Source of the DNA: Oscillospiraceae bacterium
GTDB lineage: Bacteria > Bacillota > Clostridia > UBA1212
Length of the DNA stretch: 64,000 nucleotides
Assembly: GCA_015069195.1 (NCBI GenBank)
Contig: SVJA01000009.1
Location: 1-64,000 of the forward strand
Direction: 5' to 3'
Positions 61,680 to 64,000 of this stretch are shown here, in pieces. Below the pieces are notes generated by a model, which searched no databases, was not told where the DNA came from, and worked only from the letters and a program-made list of their open reading frames with translations. A program made the position numbers and the translations under genes. Each line of letters opens with the position of its first letter. The first letter of the stretch is position 1.

Positions 61680-63548
61680 TCACTTACCTTCTTTTTCAGT
61701 AAACTTTACAGAAGATATAAACTCCTCGTTATTTTCAGTTTTGGTAAGCTGATTTACAAGTATCTCCGTAACATCTGCAGTACCAAGGTTCGACATTGCT
61801 CTTCTGATATTGAAAATAGTATTTAATTCTTTTTCGGTAAGAAGTAAATCCTCTCTTCTTGTACCAGACTTGTTTATATCTATCGCAGGGAATATTCTCT
61901 TCTCAGACAGTTTTCTGTCCAAGTGAAGTTCCATATTACCAGTACCTTTAAATTCCTCAAATATTACATCATCAAGTTTACTTCCGGTATCAACGAGTGC
62001 CGTCGCAACAATCGTAAGACTTCCGCCGCCTCGTATATTTCTGGCAGCACCGAAAAACTTTTTAGGTTTGTGCAAAGCTCCCGGATCAAGACCGCCGGAG
62101 AGAGATCTTCCCGTCGGAGGAATTGTCAGATTGTACGCTCTTGCAAGTCTTGTGATACTGTCCATAAGAATTACAACGTCTTTTCCGTACTCTACCAATC
62201 TCTGTGCTCTTTCAAGAACAAGTTCAGAAACCTTTATATGTCTTTCCGGAAGTTCATCAAATGTTGACGATACTACGGTTCCCTTTACCGACTCTTTCAT
62301 ATCGGTTACTTCCTCGGGACGTTCATCGATCAGAAGTACAAACAATTCTACATCAGGATAATTCGCAGTAATGCTGTTTGCAATTTTTTTGAGGAGCACG
62401 GTCTTACCTGCCTTCGGCGGAGATACTATCATACCTCTCTGACCTTTACCGATAGGAGCAATAAGATCAATTAATCTTGTAGAAAGTTCTTTCTTATCAA
62501 CTTCAAGAACAAACTTTTCTTCCGGATAAATAGGTATCAACGTTTCAAACGGTCTGCGCTTTGGATGTTCATTCAAAGAATAGCCGTTAACGGTACTTAT
62601 CCACATAAGAGCCTGACTTCTGTCAGAATCTTTTTGGATTCTGCACTTTCCGCACACAAGGTCACCTGTTTTAAGTCCGTACTTTCTTATAAGCGTAGGC
62701 GGTACGTAAATATCCTTGCTTCCGGAAACAAAATTCTCTACGCGAAGGAAACCGTAACCCTCCGCCATAATTTCCAGAATACCCTCGACATCTTTGCCGT
62801 TGTCATTTTGGTGGCGAGCCTCTTTCTGTACGGGAGTTTCCGATGCACTGACAACATCCGTAACTTCTGCATCAGTAGCCGTGACAGGTTCGGTCTCAAC
62901 TTGGCTCTCATCTTCGGCGGCATCTCTCTGTGCCTCGGCACTTTCAACAGCCTCGTCAAGCAACTCCATAACTTCGGCAACTTTTTCGTTCTCGTCTGCC
63001 TTTACATCTTCAACCTTTTTAACAGGCTTGCTTCCGCGTTTTTTAGGTGTAGCCTTTTCCTCGATCACGGTTTCAGAAACGACATCGGAAGACTCCGGTA
63101 TCTTAACTTCCGTATCTTCCGGAACATTCTGCGTCGCTACCTCCTCTGCAATAACATCGAGAGTTTTCGCAGTCTTTTCTTTTGCTGTTTTCTTTGTCTG
63201 CGTCTTTCTGTCTGCAGTTTTCTTCCCAGGCTTTTTCTCCTCCTTGGCAGGCTTTTCGGCTACCGGTTTATCGAATTTTTTCTTGGCAAGAGTTTTTTTG
63301 GACTTTGCAGACTTCTCTTTCTTTGTTTTTTCGGACGCCTTTACATCGCTCGTTTCTGCGACAACTGCTTCCGAAGCAGGTACACTCTGCACAACCGGTG
63401 CAGATTCCGCACTATCTGTGACCTCGCTTGTAATAATAAGCTCTATAAGCTCATCTTTTTTGTACTTTGTAGGGGACTTGATATTCATCATTTTAGCGAT
63501 GTATCTCAAATCATTTAAAGACTTCTTTTCAAGATTGCCTTTATCCAT
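61680..63548 (-). CDS. rho: Transcription termination factor Rho
   Basis: Hexameric RNA helicase that ends transcription. N-terminal Rho_N helices ([16 protein letters not shown]), then a long Lys/Ala/Glu/Val-rich insertion (about 45-245), the RNA-binding OB fold ([25 protein letters not shown]), Walker [25 protein letters not shown] and the R-loop/Q-loop segment [10 protein letters not shown] with [15 protein letters not shown]. About 622 residues against about 420 in E. coli; the extra length is the insertion, as seen in some Clostridia and Actinobacteria. The ATG at 63548 follows AAGGTGG. Confidence 0.97.
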   Translation of the reverse strand: MDKGNLEKKSLNDLRYIAKMMNIKSPTKYKKDELIELIITSEVTDSAESAPVVQSVPASEAVVAETSDVKASEKTKKEKSAKSKKTLAKKKFDKPVAEKPAKEEKKPGKKTADRKTQTKKTAKEKTAKTLDVIAEEVATQNVPEDTEVKIPESSDVVSETVIEEKATPKKRGSKPVKKVEDVKADENEKVAEVMELLDEAVESAEAQRDAAEDESQVETEPVTATDAEVTDVVSASETPVQKEARHQNDNGKDVEGILEIMAEGYGFLRVENFVSGSKDIYVPPTLIRKYGLKTGDLVCGKCRIQKDSDRSQALMWISTVNGYSLNEHPKRRPFETLIPIYPEEKFVLEVDKKELSTRLIDLIAPIGKGQRGMIVSPPKAGKTVLLKKIANSITANYPDVELFVLLIDERPEEVTDMKESVKGTVVSSTFDELPERHIKVSELVLERAQRLVEYGKDVVILMDSITRLARAYNLTIPPTGRSLSGGLDPGALHKPKKFFGAARNIRGGGSLTIVATALVDTGSKLDDVIFEEFKGTGNMELHLDRKLSEKRIFPAIDINKSGTRREDLLLTEKELNTIFNIRRAMSNLGTADVTEILVNQLTKTENNEEFISSVKFTEKEGK

Positions 63549-63720
63549 GTGATTAACCACCTTGACTATAAATTTTTAGTTTATTGAAAAAATAAACGCA
63601 CTTAACCCTCGAAGAATAAATAAGATTATAATTTGTAAGAATATAAAACTTTATAAATGAGAATAAATAGAAATACAAAAAGCGCATCTGTTTTAGAATT
63701 AACACTCGGATTGTATCAAA

Positions 63721-63791
63721 AAAAATTCATCCGTGCAACATTAAAAAATCGCCCGATATCGATTTTATTAACATTGCACGGATGAATTTTT
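63721..63791 (-). terminator. Long hairpin, probable terminator
   Basis: Perfect 18-base arms (63721-63738 and 63774-63791, core TTCATCCGTGCAA) enclose a second A+T-rich paired section. On the minus strand the stem leads into eight T. It would stop transcription coming from the right, before rho. The inner part contains one copy of the repeated 16-mer. Confidence 0.65.
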
Positions 63792-63880
63792 ACATGAAGA
63801 ATAATTAAATCGGATTGAAATCCGATTATAGCATTTGCACAGTGAGATTTTTGCGTATAAAAAGAAAATCGCCCGATATC
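63745..63880. repeat. Direct repeat AAAATCGCCCGATATC, two copies
   Basis: The 16-mer occurs at 63745-63760 and 63865-63880, 120 bases apart, with similar flanking sequence (A-tract before, GATTT after). Its centre is a small palindrome, ATCG-CC-CGAT. It could be a protein-binding site or a remnant of duplication. Confidence 0.6.
63811..63826. repeat. Small tetraloop hairpin
   Basis: CGGAT-TGAA-ATCCG with one more A/T pair outside, between the two copies of the 16-mer. No T-run follows, so its role is unknown. Confidence 0.5.
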
Positions 63881-63930
63881 AGATTTATATATCAATTACA
63901 GAATGCGATGTTTAGATAAGTATAACGGTG

Positions 63931-63959
63931 TTGACACATTTTTACTATTACACTAACAT
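63931..63959 (+). promoter_or_regulatory. Rightward sigma-A promoter
   Basis: A perfect TTGACA (63931-63936), 17 bases and TAACAT (63954-63959) on the plus strand. Transcription would start near 63966 and read out of the window, so the product is not visible. Confidence 0.72.
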
Positions 63960-64000
63960 ATTAAAAAGTGCATCGCCTTGAACGGTTATGCTCCTTAGTT

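Larger units (their letters stand above)
63561..64000. other. Gene-free right end with hairpins and repeats
   Basis: No ORF of note in 440 bases. It holds an 18-base inverted repeat, a repeated 16-mer, a tetraloop hairpin and a rightward promoter, each listed separately. It probably spans the end of a leftward gene beyond the edge or the rho leader, and the start of a rightward transcript. Confidence 0.6.

Noticed and set aside
62565-63552. Long plus-strand ORFs (317 and 252 codons) opposite rho
   Set aside because: They are antisense shadows of the rho insertion; the Lys/Ala/Glu/Val-rich coding strand gives open frames opposite. No ribosome site and no recognisable domain.

Overview
The window looks like a chromosomal segment of a low-GC, spore-forming, anaerobic Clostridia member, most likely a Ruminococcus-like or Oscillospirales gut bacterium. 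That placement is inferred from a SleB cortex-lytic enzyme, a PASTA-domain Ser/Thr kinase, two dockerin-bearing secreted proteins, GGGtGRT and DUF1893 proteins, several radical-SAM or Fe-S proteins, strong AGGAGG-type ribosome sites and tRNAs without encoded CCA. Almost every gene is on the minus strand. The plus-strand exceptions are a pyridoxine kinase, a tiny toxin-like ORF, the RqcH gene, one orphan gene and a partial ORF at the left edge.

Layout, left to right. 0-10.5 kb: a MocR/GntR regulator divergent from a pyridoxal/pyridoxamine kinase; a group with a hypothetical gene, two uracil-DNA glycosylase-family genes and a CNNM/CorC-type transporter; then TraX-like, HdeD-like and galE genes, a small acidic membrane protein, hisS and tRNA-Lys. 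10.6-11.2 kb: a compact type I toxin-antitoxin-like locus, with a 25-codon membrane peptide and a convergent antisense RNA that share a terminator. 11.2-19.6 kb: two paralogous secreted proteins with a C39-like cysteine peptidase domain, beta-rich repeats, carbohydrate-binding-like modules and dockerins; the larger one ends in an SGNH esterase domain. 19.8-25 kb: an orphan DUF3791 gene, a lipoprotein, a GH78-type alpha-L-rhamnosidase and glmM.

25-33.2 kb holds two half-clusters that resemble RiPP (ribosomal peptide) maturation cassettes. Cassette A is PqqD-like, S26-like Ser/His peptidase and radical SAM/SPASM. Cassette B is HPr-kinase-like, PqqD-like and S26-like peptidase, placed at the end of the priA-def-fmt-rlmN-stp-prkC-rsgA-rpe operon (33.2-42.6 kb). 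Between them are sleB, DUF4846, DUF624 and rqcH. No precursor peptide is evident. This pair and the toxin-antitoxin locus are the best candidates for something under-described.

42.8-49.2 kb: a small P-loop protein, a double OB-fold SSB, an aldo/keto reductase with ferredoxin-like clusters, DUF1893, and a three-gene set (SPFH, zinc-ribbon membrane protein, TPM) equivalent to Bacillus ydjI-ydjG-ydjH but without pspA. 49.4-55.7 kb: an orphan gene, the GGGtGRT gene with its NifU-like partner, and an amino-sugar salvage set (a NagZ-like GH3 lipoprotein, NagA and a NahK-like kinase) with a CAU tRNA inside it. 55.8-63.5 kb: housekeeping genes metK, uppP, clpX, clpP, tig, rpmE and rho. The last 440 bases have no gene and carry nested hairpins, a repeated 16-mer and a good rightward promoter. 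No CRISPR array, insertion sequence, rRNA or prophage module was seen.
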